Assembly (NCBI GenBank): GCA_019637795.1
Contig: JAHBUY010000009.1
Span: 1 to 64,000 of the forward strand
DNA: 64,000 nt
DNA from: a bacterium
Lineage (GTDB): Bacteria > Desulfobacterota > Binatia > HRBIN30 > CADEER01
Reading direction: 5' to 3'
The position numbers and the translations under genes were made by a program. Below are positions 41,369-50,500 of the stretch, piece after piece. The first letter of the stretch is position 1. The number at the start of each line of letters is the position of its first letter. Under the pieces are notes generated by a model. That model searched no databases and was not told where the DNA came from. It worked only from the letters and a program-made list of their open reading frames with translations.

Positions 41369-42592
41369 TCAGATCCGGTACCGTCGCAGCTTCGGCATGC
41401 GCGCCGCGACGATGGCGACGACGATCAGCGTGCCGATGCCGCCGCTGACCACGGCGAACACCGGATCGGTGAGCGCCGCCACGAAACCCGACTCGGCCGC
41501 GCCGAGCTGGTTCGAGGCGCCGATGAAGATGAAGTTCACGGCGCTCACCCGGCCGCGCAGCGCGTCCGGGGTGGAGAGCTGGATGGCGGTGCTGCGCATC
41601 ACCACGCTCACCTGGTCGGCGACGCCGCACAGGACGTAGAAGGCGATCGACAGCGGGAACCAACGCGACAGGCCGAACCCGATGGTCGCCAGGCCGAACC
41701 CCGCCACCGCGATCAGCAGCAGCCGGCCGGCGCGCTGGACGGCCGGCAGCAACACCAGCGCCAGCGAGGTCGCCAGCGCCCCCGCCTCGAGCGAGGCGCT
41801 GAGGACGCCGTAGCCGCTGGCTCCGACGCCCAGGATGTCGTTGGCGTACACCGGCAGCAGCGCCGTGGCGCCGCCGAAGATCACCGCGAACATGTCGAGC
41901 GTCATGCAGCCGAGCACGACCTCGTTGCGGCGCACGAACCCCAGCCCCTCGCGCACCGCCCGCCAGCTCATCGCCCGCTGCTCGACCACCTGCCGCTCCG
42001 GCCGCAACAGCGCCAGGCAGACCAGCGACACCACCAGCAGTCCCGCCACCGCGCCGTAGGCCGCGCCGATGCCGGCCCAGGCGATGACGAACCCGCCGCT
42101 CGCCGGCCCGCTCATGAAGGCCAGCGCCTGGCCGGTCGAGGCCAGCGTGACGGCGCGCGCGAAGACGGCGCGCGTCACCAGCATCGGCAGCAGCGCCGCC
42201 CGCGCCGGATTCTCGAAGGCGCCGGCGGACGCGGCGATGAAGACCGCCACGTAGAGCACCGGCAGCGTGGTCCACGACTCCGCCGTGCTGGCCAGCAGCG
42301 CCAGCGCGCAGCCCATCGGCACGAGCTGCGCCAACATGATGATGCGGCGGCGTTCATAGCTGTCCGCCACCGCGCCACCGACCAGGGTCAGCGCCAGCAC
42401 CGGCACGAACTGGACGACGCCGATCAGGCCGAGATGGAAGGGCGAGCCGGTGATCGAATAGACGTGCCAGGCGATCGCCGCGCGCAGCATGGTCATCGCC
42501 GTGCCGCCCGCGAAACGACTGGCGAGGTAGAAGACCACGTTGCGGTTGAGCAGTTGATCGGGGATCTCGACCATCGCGGGGCCGCGTCTCAT
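41369..42592 (-). CDS. Major facilitator superfamily exporter (EntS/MFS_3-like)
   Basis: 407 residues from ATG 42592 (ATG 42574 is an alternative, TTG 42607 is unlikely). About twelve membrane helices. The conserved loop between helices 2 and 3 reads GGAVADSYERRRIIM, the MFS signature DRxxRR variant. LLNRNVVFYLASRFAGGTAMTMLRAAIAWHVYSITGSP and GAFENPARAALLPMLV are typical of the EntS-like subgroup that exports siderophores, drugs or other small hydrophobic compounds. It is divergent from the double cohesin-like gene at 42688, with a 95-base shared gap. Substrate is unknown. Confidence 0.9.
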   Translation of the reverse strand: MRRGPAMVEIPDQLLNRNVVFYLASRFAGGTAMTMLRAAIAWHVYSITGSPFHLGLIGVVQFVPVLALTLVGGAVADSYERRRIIMLAQLVPMGCALALLASTAESWTTLPVLYVAVFIAASAGAFENPARAALLPMLVTRAVFARAVTLASTGQALAFMSGPASGGFVIAWAGIGAAYGAVAGLLVVSLVCLALLRPERQVVEQRAMSWRAVREGLGFVRRNEVVLGCMTLDMFAVIFGGATALLPVYANDILGVGASGYGVLSASLEAGALATSLALVLLPAVQRAGRLLLIAVAGFGLATIGFGLSRWFPLSIAFYVLCGVADQVSVVMRSTAIQLSTPDALRGRVSAVNFIFIGASNQLGAAESGFVAALTDPVFAVVSGGIGTLIVVAIVAARMPKLRRYRI

Positions 42593-42687
42593 AGGCCGAT
42601 TTCCCAATCAAAGGAAATTGACGTGCCTGCCTTTTTGTGACTGTTTGGCCTGCGACGTCCCCGGGGGGCGGACGAGAGGGAGGGTTC

Positions 42688-44442
42688 ATGATGGGTATGC
42701 GGTTCTGGCAGCTCCTCTGTGCGACGGTCACCGCGGCGGTTCTCGCCGCCGGCCAGGTCTCGGCACAGCCATGCAGCGACAACGACGATTGCACGCCTCC
42801 GGACACGTGCATTGACGGCACCTGTCAGGTCGAGGCGCCGACCGGGGTTCCGACCGGCACCGCGACCGCCACGCTGACGCCGACGGCGACCGGGGTTCCG
42901 ACCGGCACCGCCACGGCGACGGAGACGCCGACCGGCATCCCCACCGGCACCGCCACGGCGACGGTCACGCCGACGGGCATCCCCACCGGCACCGCGACCG
43001 CCACGATCACGCTGACGCCAACCGCGACCGGCATCCCCACCGGCACCGCGACGGCAACGCCAACCGGCATCCCGACCGGTACCGCGACCGCCACGGTGAC
43101 GCCGACCGGCATCCCCACCGGCACCGCCACGGCGACGGTCACGCCCACCGGTATCCCGACCGGTACCGCCACCGCCACGGCGACCCCGACCAGCGGGTCG
43201 CCGACCGCGACCCGCACCAACACGCCGACCGTGGTCATTCCGGCCACCAGCACCGCCACGGCGACCCAGACGCCGCTGCCGGTGGTGGCGTCGATCATCG
43301 TCGGCAACGCGACCGGCGAGCCGGGCGCCAGCACATCCTTTGACGTGTCGCTCGAGACCGCGGCCGACATCGCCGGCGTCCAGGTCGACATCGCCTTCGA
43401 CGCCGCGGCGGCGATCGCCGCCAAGGGCGACGGAAAGCCCGACTGCGCGGTGAACCCCGAGATCGAGAAGAACGCGACGTCGTTCGCCTTCCTCCCCAGC
43501 GGCTGCACGCCGGGCGAGGACTGCACCGCGGTGCGCGCCATCGTGCTGGCGCTCGAGAACCTGGACCCGATCCCGAACGGCTCGCGACTGTTCACCTGCA
43601 CCGTCGCCATCGCGGCCGACGCCATCGGCACCTACCCCCTCGCCTGCTCGAACGCCGGCGCCGGCGACACCAACGGCGACAAGGTCGGCGCCGACTGCAG
43701 CGACGGCATGATCACGGTGGCGATCCCCACCGACGCCACGATCGTCGTCGGCGACGTCATCGGCGCCGCCGGCCAGAACGCGCCGATGGCCGTCAGCCTG
43801 GTCACCGAGGTCAGCGTCGCCGGAACACAGAACGACACGCTCTTCCCCAGCGGCGTCGGCGTCGTCGCCGACAATCGCGGCCGCCCGACCTGCGCCGTCA
43901 ACCCCGAGATCGACAAGGGCGGCACCTCGTTCGCCTTCCTGCCCAACGGCTGCACGCCGGGCACTTCCTGCCAGGGCGTCCGCGCCCTGGTGCTGGCGCT
44001 CGACAACGTCAACCCGATCCCCAGCGGCTCGGTGCTCTTCACCTGTGAGGTGAACATCGCCCCGACGGTCGAGGACGGCACCTACCCGCTGACCTGCGAG
44101 AACGCCGGCGCCAGCGATCCGGACGGCAATGCGATCGCCACCGGCTGCGACGCCGGCGACGTCATCGTCGGCGTGCAGCCGACGCCGACCGAGACGCCGA
44201 GCGCCAGCCCGAGCGTGACCCCGACGAGCACCCCGACGGCGACGCCGGAGGGCATGCCGACCTTCACCAGCACCGCCACGCCGCCGCCGACCTCGACGTC
44301 CACGGCCTCGCCGACCCGCACCCGCAAGCCGAGCAGCGGCAACGACGACGACTCCTGTCAGGTGGTGGCGCCGCGCGAGGGCGGCGCAGCCTGGATCCTG
44401 CTGCTGCCGATCGCCGCGCTGCTCTGGAGGCGGCGCCGGTAG
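42688..44442 (+). CDS. Surface protein with two cohesin-like modules, Thr-rich stalk and Cys/RRRR C-terminal anchor
   Basis: 584 residues from ATG 42688 (ATG 42691 next to it) with GGGAGG upstream. The signal peptide ends GQVSAQ. A short Cys knot follows (CSDNDDCTPPDTCIDGTC, about 28-45). Residues about 51-168 are GIPTGTATAT repeats. Two related sandwiches follow, about 201-347 and 349-494: VGNATGEPGASTSFDVSLETA and VGDVIGAAGQNAPMAVSLVT start them, both contain CAVNPEI and FAFLPxGCTPG, and both end with a GD or SDG turn plus a strand. They look cohesin-like, with extra disulfides. After a TP linker the end is SCQVVAP, a hydrophobic segment with LLLPIAALLW and RRRR, the MYXO-CTERM-like layout also seen at 8034. 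Likely displayed outside the cell. Confidence 0.84.
   Translation: MMGMRFWQLLCATVTAAVLAAGQVSAQPCSDNDDCTPPDTCIDGTCQVEAPTGVPTGTATATLTPTATGVPTGTATATETPTGIPTGTATATVTPTGIPTGTATATITLTPTATGIPTGTATATPTGIPTGTATATVTPTGIPTGTATATVTPTGIPTGTATATATPTSGSPTATRTNTPTVVIPATSTATATQTPLPVVASIIVGNATGEPGASTSFDVSLETAADIAGVQVDIAFDAAAAIAAKGDGKPDCAVNPEIEKNATSFAFLPSGCTPGEDCTAVRAIVLALENLDPIPNGSRLFTCTVAIAADAIGTYPLACSNAGAGDTNGDKVGADCSDGMITVAIPTDATIVVGDVIGAAGQNAPMAVSLVTEVSVAGTQNDTLFPSGVGVVADNRGRPTCAVNPEIDKGGTSFAFLPNGCTPGTSCQGVRALVLALDNVNPIPSGSVLFTCEVNIAPTVEDGTYPLTCENAGASDPDGNAIATGCDAGDVIVGVQPTPTETPSASPSVTPTSTPTATPEGMPTFTSTATPPPTSTSTASPTRTRKPSSGNDDDSCQVVAPREGGAAWILLLPIAALLWRRRR
42838..43190 (+). repeat. In-frame tandem repeats coding PTG(I/V)PTGTATAT units
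   Basis: About eight units with the core GGCATCCCCACCGGCACCGC coding GIPTGTA, separated by short variable Thr/Pro pieces. The encoded unit is the same as in the YVTN propeller gene 33 kb away, including codon choice in the core, which points to a shared origin by duplication or conversion. Confidence 0.85.
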
Positions 44443-44454
44443 GATCGACCACGG

Positions 44455-44493
44455 CGGAGGGCACGGAGGGACCAATCCCTCCGGTGCCCTCCG
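44455..44493. terminator. Bidirectional hairpin terminator
   Basis: Stem of 17 pairs with one bulged base: CGGAGGGCACGGAGGGA (44455-44471) against 44476-44493, loop CCAA. It lies between the convergent double cohesin-like gene and the molybdopterin oxidoreductase gene. Confidence 0.72.
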
Positions 44494-44503
44494 TCGTGCG
44501 CGT

Positions 44504-46750
44504 CTACGCCGGTTCGACCGTCACCGGCACGCCGTTCAGCACGGCGTTGCCGGACAACGGATCGAGGTCCTGCTCGTCGACCAGCCGGTTGCAGTTCACC
44601 CCGGCGTGGGCGCTGGCCACCCCGAGTTGGATCCCCGGCAGGTCGTGTCCCCAGCCGTGGGGAATGCTCACCACGCCGGGGCGGATCGCGCCGTCGACCT
44701 CGACCGGCACGTCGATGCTGCCGGCCCGCGAGCGCACCCGCGCCAACCCGCCGTCGCGCAGGCCGAGGCGCGCCGCGTCGCTCGGATGCACCTGCATCGT
44801 GCAGCGCGCCCTGCCCTTCACCAGCACCGGCGCGTTGTGCATCCACGAGTTGTTGGAGCGCAGATCGCGGCGGCCGATCAGCACCATGCCGTCGCCCGCC
44901 TCGCCGAGCCGGGCGCGCAGGCGGGCGACGTCGGCGACCAGCGGCTCCGGCGCCAGCTCGATCTTCCCGGAGGGCGTCCGCAGCACCTCGGGGATGCGCG
45001 GCTCGAGCGGACCGAAGTCGATGCCGTGCGGCGCCGCCTCCAGCCGCGCCAGGGTCAGGCCGTCCGGGGTGTCGCCGAAGCGATCGCCGTAGGGGCCGCT
45101 GCGCAGCAGGAAGTCGAGCATCCGCTCCGGACCGCGGCGCGGCGCCAGCGCGGCGAGGATGTCGGCGGCGTCGCGGCCCGCGAGCGGCGAGCCCGCGCCG
45201 CCCACCGCCTGCTCCACGAGCTGCGCGGCGACGAAGTCGTCGAGCGCCTCGACGTCGGCGTCCGCGCCCTGCCCCATGACGATCGCCAGCAGCCGCAGAA
45301 TCGTGCGCCACTCCGGCTGCTGCCCTTCCGGCACCGGAAAGATCGGCGGCGCGTAGGTGGCGACGTTGCGCACCGCGAGCTGGCGCAGGGCGAGGTCGTA
45401 GTGCGGCTGCTCGAGCGGCGAGAGCCCGGGCAGGATGACGTCGGCATGGCGCGTCGTCTCGTTGAGATAGATGTCGAGGCTGACCATGAGCTCGAGGCGC
45501 GACAGCGCGGCGTCGAGCCGGCCGCCGTTCGGATTGCTCAGCACCGGATTGCCGGCGACGGTGATCAGCGCCCGCACCTGGCCGTCGCCCGGCGTCTCGA
45601 TCTCCTCCGCCAGGCAGGCGCACGGCAGCTCGCCGTAGATCTCCGGCAGCCCGCGCACCCGGCTCTGGCGGCGCCCGAAGCGCACGCCCTTGCCGCGCCC
45701 GGGCGTGCCGCGGGTGTGCGCCGCGCCGCTCGCCGGGCGCGTGAACATCGCGCCGCCGGGCCGGTCCAGGTGCCCGGTGAGGACGTTGATCACATCGACC
45801 AGCCAGCTCACCTGGCTGCCGAACGCCTGCGTGCAGGTGCCGATGCGGCCGTACACCGCGGCGGCGCGCGCCGCCGCCAGCTCGCGCGCCAGCCGGCGGA
45901 TGACGTCGGCGGCGATGTCGCAGCGCGGTGCCACCCGCTCCGGCGCCAGCTCGCGCGCCAGCTCGCGCACCGTCTCGACGCCGGCGACGTGCTCGGCCAG
46001 CCGGCCGAGGCGCACCAGGTTCTCGGCGAACAGCACGTGCACGATGCCCCAGAGGAAGAAGGCGTCGCCGCCGGGGCGGATGGCGTGGTGCTCGTCGGCC
46101 TCGCTGGCGGTGCGGGTGCGGCGCGGATCGATCACCACCACCCGACCGCCGCGGGCGCGGATGGCGCGCAGGCGACCGGGCACGTCGGGCGCGGTCATCA
46201 GGCTGCCGTTCGAGGTGAACGGATCGGCGCCGAGCACCAGCAGGTAGTCGGTGCGGTCGAGGTCCGGCACCGGCACGCTCAGCACGGTGCCGAACATCAG
46301 CCCCGCCGATACCTGCTTCGGCATCTGGTCGACCGTGCTGGCGGAGTAGACGTTGCGCGTCCCGAGGGCTCGCAGCAGCACCGGGTTGTAGAGCATGAGC
46401 GCCAGGTTGTGGGCGCCGGGATTGCCGAGATAGGCGGCGACCGCGTCGCGGCCGTGCGCGGCGATGATCGGCGGCAGCCGGCGCGCGATCTCGGCGAAGG
46501 CCTCGTCCCAGCTCACCGGGACGTGGCGGCCGTCGCGCTTGAGCAGCGGCGCGCGCAGGCGGTCGGGGTCGGCGTCCAGCTCTTTGACCGCGTACCCCTT
46601 GGGACAGATGAAGCCGCGACTGAAGACGTCCGCCGCGTCGCCGCGGATGCCCGTCACCTGCCGCCCGCGGGTGCGGATCTCGAGCCCGCACGTCGCCTCG
46701 CAGAGCGGACAGGTGTGGAAGTGGATCTGCTCCTCGGTCTCGGCGCCCAT
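44504..46750 (-). CDS. Molybdopterin-dependent oxidoreductase, catalytic subunit (4Fe-4S, DMSO reductase superfamily)
   Basis: 748 residues from ATG 46750 with GGGAGGA upstream. The N-terminal [4Fe-4S] motif is C14-x2-C17-x3-C21-x27-C49 (HTCPLCEATCGLEI, FICPKGYA). Then come cofactor-binding stretches WDEAFAEIARRL, YLGNPGAHNLALMLYNP, VLGADPFTSNGSL, VVVIDPRRTRTASEADEHHAIRPGGDAFFLWGIVHVL, and the C-terminal barrel domain (NAPVLVKGRARCTMQVHPSDAARLGLRDGG, VSIPHGWGHD). There is no twin-arginine signal, so it is probably cytoplasmic. At the usual metal-ligand position (YSASTVDQMPKQVSAGLMFG) there is no Cys or Sec, so it is not a standard formate dehydrogenase. No small or membrane subunit is adjacent. 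Substrate unknown. Confidence 0.88.
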   Translation of the reverse strand: MGAETEEQIHFHTCPLCEATCGLEIRTRGRQVTGIRGDAADVFSRGFICPKGYAVKELDADPDRLRAPLLKRDGRHVPVSWDEAFAEIARRLPPIIAAHGRDAVAAYLGNPGAHNLALMLYNPVLLRALGTRNVYSASTVDQMPKQVSAGLMFGTVLSVPVPDLDRTDYLLVLGADPFTSNGSLMTAPDVPGRLRAIRARGGRVVVIDPRRTRTASEADEHHAIRPGGDAFFLWGIVHVLFAENLVRLGRLAEHVAGVETVRELARELAPERVAPRCDIAADVIRRLARELAAARAAAVYGRIGTCTQAFGSQVSWLVDVINVLTGHLDRPGGAMFTRPASGAAHTRGTPGRGKGVRFGRRQSRVRGLPEIYGELPCACLAEEIETPGDGQVRALITVAGNPVLSNPNGGRLDAALSRLELMVSLDIYLNETTRHADVILPGLSPLEQPHYDLALRQLAVRNVATYAPPIFPVPEGQQPEWRTILRLLAIVMGQGADADVEALDDFVAAQLVEQAVGGAGSPLAGRDAADILAALAPRRGPERMLDFLLRSGPYGDRFGDTPDGLTLARLEAAPHGIDFGPLEPRIPEVLRTPSGKIELAPEPLVADVARLRARLGEAGDGMVLIGRRDLRSNNSWMHNAPVLVKGRARCTMQVHPSDAARLGLRDGGLARVRSRAGSIDVPVEVDGAIRPGVVSIPHGWGHDLPGIQLGVASAHAGVNCNRLVDEQDLDPLSGNAVLNGVPVTVEPA

Positions 46751-46779
46751 GACGTCCTCCCTGGCTGCGCCCGAGCCGG

Positions 46780-46893
46780 CAGCCCGTTGAAAAACAGGTC
46801 GGCTACTGCGGGCGGGTCTCGTGCGCCAGCTCTTCGTTGATCTGGCGCACAATCCCTCGCCCTCGCTACGCCGCCTGTTGTTCAACGGACTAG
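46780..46893. repeat. Nested inverted-repeat element, MITE- or REP-like
   Basis: The outer arms CCCGTTGAAAAACAGG (46783-46798) and CCTGTTGTTCAACGG (46874-46888) pair with one mismatch, and the similarity extends a few bases outward (CAG at 46780-46782 against CTAG at 46890-46893). Inside is a perfect 9-base inverted repeat GTGCGCCAG (46821-46829) / CTGGCGCAC (46842-46850). The 114-base stretch codes nothing and lies between two minus-strand genes. It looks like a small non-autonomous repeat element; a long-stem terminator is the alternative. Confidence 0.55.
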
Positions 46894-46928
46894 CACAGAG
46901 ACGATGGCGGCGGCACCAGTGGCGGCGG

Positions 46929-47414
46929 TCATTCCTCCGGCTCCCGCAGTTCGATCGCGGGTTCGCTGGTCAGCGTCTCCTCCGGCACGAAGGCGATGCG
47001 CATGCCCCAGCCGGCATACGTGGCCAGCAGGCGGCCGAAGGCCGCCAGGCTGAGCGGCTGGTCGTCGACGTAGATGACCGCCTCGCCGCCCGGGCCGCCG
47101 TCGTCGATGACACAGCGCAGGACGCCACCGCGCGGCACCCACTGCTCGCCGGCTGGGAAGTAGCGGATCTGCGGCCGGCCGGCCGGGATCTCGACCGCGA
47201 CGTGTTCGTAGCTCGCGAACATCTCCGCGTCGGCGCGCAGCACGGCGTTGAGCTCGTCGAGGATCTGCTGATCGCTCATGCCGCCCAGCGACGGCCCGAC
47301 ATGGAAGTACGTCGTCGCGATCTCGGGATCCTTGTACTCGATGATGGCGTCGCCGCCCTCGCGCCTGATCTCCACCTCGTCCAGCGACGCGATCGCCGGC
47401 TTTCTCTTTCGCAT
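46929..47414 (-). CDS. Conserved-looking hypothetical protein
   Basis: 161 residues from ATG 47414; I do not recognise the family. No signal peptide. The N-terminus is basic (MRKRKP), then EVEIRREGGDAIIEYKDPEIATTYFHVGPSLGGMSDQQILDELNAVLRA. A beta-rich part follows (AVEIPAGRPQIRYFPAGEQWVPRGGVLRCVIDD, AVIYVDDQPLSLAAFGRLLATYAGWGMRIAFVPEE) and an acidic end. The text has normal amino-acid balance and an unbroken frame, supporting a real gene. It is divergent from the AAA/TPR regulator with a 161-base gap, and lies 36 bases from the nested repeat. Confidence 0.65.
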   Translation of the reverse strand: MRKRKPAIASLDEVEIRREGGDAIIEYKDPEIATTYFHVGPSLGGMSDQQILDELNAVLRADAEMFASYEHVAVEIPAGRPQIRYFPAGEQWVPRGGVLRCVIDDGGPGGEAVIYVDDQPLSLAAFGRLLATYAGWGMRIAFVPEETLTSEPAIELREPEE

Positions 47415-47575
47415 ACCGGGCCTGGGCTCTTTCTGACGCGGGCACCCCCGACCGCGGCTCGCGTCGGCCCCCCTCACCGCGAGATGGCGGCGCCCCCGTT
47501 TTTCTTGCACACCTCGCACGTCAGGTGGGCGGCTTGACGACCCAGCATCGGCGACGGCAGGAGTGACGGCGCACC

Positions 47576-50500
47576 GTGCCGTCACCGCGCCACGCACCAT
47601 CGGATCCGCCGCCCGCATCACTGCCGCCGCCGCTGGTCGGCCGGCGACGCGAGCAGGACGAGCTGGCGGCGCTGGCCCGCGACCTCGCCGCCGGACGCGG
47701 CGGCCTGGCGCTGATCACCGGCGAGGCCGGCATCGGCAAGACCCGACTGGCGGACGCGGCGGCACGGGCGGCGACGCAGCAGGGCGCGCGGGTGATCTGG
47801 AGTCGTTGCTGGGAAGCCGGTGGCGCACCCGCCTTCGGACCCTGGCACGAGGTGTTCCGCCAGCTCGCGGCGGCAGCGGGCGCGGCGGCGTGGCGCGGGT
47901 GGACGGCCGGGCTCGGCGACGCGCTCGCCCCGCTGAACGCCGACCCCGGCACGCCCACCGCTCCCCCCGCCGACGCGGAGGCGGCGCGCTTCGCCGTCTT
48001 CGATGCCACCAGCCGCCTCCTGCGCCGCGCCACCGAGCGACCGCTTCTGCTGATCTTCGAGGACCTGCACGCCGCCGACCTGCCCTCGCTGCGCCTGCTC
48101 GAGCTCATCGCCCGCGAGCTCGACGACCTGCCGCTGGCGATCATCGGCACCTATCGGCCGCAGGAGGCCGAGCAACGGCCCGCCGCCGGCCTGACGCTCG
48201 CGCGCCTGGCGCGGGCGGCGCTCCGCCTGCCGTTGGCCGGGCTGGCGATCGATGACGTCGCCGCCCTGCTGGCCCGCGGCGGCGCCCCCGCGCCGCTGGC
48301 GCTCGCCGCCGTGATCCACGACGCCACGGCCGGCAACCCGCTGTTCGTGGTCGAGACGACGCACGCCCTCCGCCGCGATCATCCCAACGGCCTGGCCGGC
48401 GTCACCGCGCAGGATCTGCAGCTCGCCCCCGGCATCCGCGACGCGGTGCGCGCCCGCCTCGCGGGGCTCTCCCCCACCTGCCGGGCGCTGCTCGAGCTGG
48501 CGGCCGTGTTCGGCGATCGCGTCGCCCTCGGCGACCTGCAGCGCGCCGCCGGCGTGCCACTGGCGGCGGCGCTCGATGCGGCGCGCGAGGGAACGGCCGC
48601 AGGCGTGCTCAACGACCCCGCGCTGGACCACCGCCTCGCCTTCCGCCACGCCCTGCTGCGCGCCGTCCTGTACCAGGACCTGCCGCCGGATCGCCGCGGC
48701 GCGCTGCACCGCGCCGCCGGCCGCGCCCTGCTGGAGCGCCACGCCCTCGATCCCGATCCCCACCTCGCCGCCCTCTCCCACCATTTCCGCGCCGGCGCCG
48801 ACGACCCGTCCACGACCGCCGCCGCGCTCGACCTCACGCTGCGCGCGGCACGCCGCGCCGCGGCGCAGTTCGCCGACGACGAAGCCATCGCCGCCTATCG
48901 CGCGGCACTGGCGCTGCTCGACCGCGACCCAGCCGGCACGCCGCCGCCCCGCGCGCTGCTCCTGGTCGAGCTCGCCGAGGCGCTGACCCGCCTCGGCGAG
49001 GACGCCGAGGCGCGGCCGGCGCTGCGTGCCGCCGCGGCGCTGGCGCGCGACGCCGGCGACGCCGAGCTGCTGGCGCGCGCCGCGCTGTGCACCGGCGAGC
49101 GCGGGATCGGCGTCCCCTACCGCGTCGGCGACGCGGAGGCGCTGGCGCTGTGCGAGGAGGCCCTCGCCCTGCTGCCCGTCGCCGACGGCGCCCGGCGCGT
49201 GCGCGTCCTGTCGCGGGCGGCGGTCGAATACTCCGCCAGCGACGATGCCGCCCGCGCCGTCGCCGCCAGCGCCCGGGCCGTCGCCGGCGCACGCCGCCTC
49301 GGCGAGCCGATCGCCCTGGCGCACGCCCTGAGCGCGCAGCACGCGGTGTTCTGGCGCTATGGCGCGCCGGTGGAGAGCCTCGCCGTGGCGTCCGAGATCG
49401 CCGCCATCGGCAGCGCCGTCGGCGACCCCGACCTCGTCGCCCAGGGGCGCGCCTGGCGGCTCTACGATCTGGCGCTGGCCGGCGACGCGGTCGCCTACGA
49501 CGAGGACCTCGCCGCCTACGGCCCGCTGGCGGAATCGCTGCGGCGGCCGCGCTATCTCTGGCTGGCCGCCAACGCCCGCGTCCTGCGCGCCCTGTGGGCG
49601 GGCCGCTTCGCCGCGGCAGAGGCCGCGATCGAAACCGCGCAGGCGCTGGCGGCGCGTCTCGGCGATGCCACCGCGATGCTGGCGCCGGGCGCGCAGCTCT
49701 TCGCGCTGCGTCGCGAGCAGGGCCGGCTAGCCGAACAGGAGATGGCGGCGCGCCTGGTGGCGGCGCGCTTCCCCTCGTCCCCGGTGCCGCAGACCTTTCT
49801 CGCCCTCATCCTGACCGAGCTCGGTCGCCTGGACGAGGCGCGCGCCGCGTTCGAATCCGTCGCCGCCGCCGACTTCGCGGACCTGCGGCGCGAGCACCGC
49901 CTCGGCGTGCTGCCCTACCTGAGCGAGGTCTGCGCCGCGCTCGGCGATGCCCGCCGTGCCGCCGGCTTGCGCGAGCTGCTGCTGCCGCTCGCCGATCGCG
50001 TCGTCCCCTACGGCAGCAGCGTCGCCATCGGCGTCGGCGCCCACTGGCTGGCGTTGCTGGCGGAGGCGATGCGCCGCCCGGACGACGCGCGCGACTACGC
50101 CGAGCAGGCGGTGGCGCGGCACGCGACGATGGACGCGCCCCCCTGGCTGGCGCGCAGCCGCGTCCTGCTGGCGCGCCTGCTGCACCAGGCCGGTCGCGAG
50201 CCCGAGCGGGCGCGCGATCTCTGCCAATTGGCGGCCGACGTCGCTCGCGCGCTGGGCATGCGCCGACTCGCCGCCGATGCCGATGCCCTGCTGGCCACGC
50301 TGGCTCCGCCGGCCGCGCCGTCGCCGCGACGCCGCCGCGGCGTCTTCCGCCGCGACGGCGCCCTGTGGACGATCGGCGACGGCGAGGGCGCGCCGCTGCG
50401 ACTGCGCCGGTGCAAGGGGTTCGCCCACATCGCCGCCCTGCTGCGCCAGCCGGGCCGCTCCCTGACCGCCATCGACCTGGCGGCGCTCGGCGCCGGAGCC

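Noticed and set aside
44606..46840. Plus-strand frame of 744 codons over the molybdopterin oxidoreductase gene
   Set aside because: Antisense shadow in very GC-rich DNA; the opposite strand has iron-sulfur and cofactor motifs in the right order.
46780..46893. tRNA or small structured RNA gene
   Set aside because: The inverted repeats do not form a cloverleaf, and no CCA end or T-loop GTTCGA was found. A repeat element fits better.
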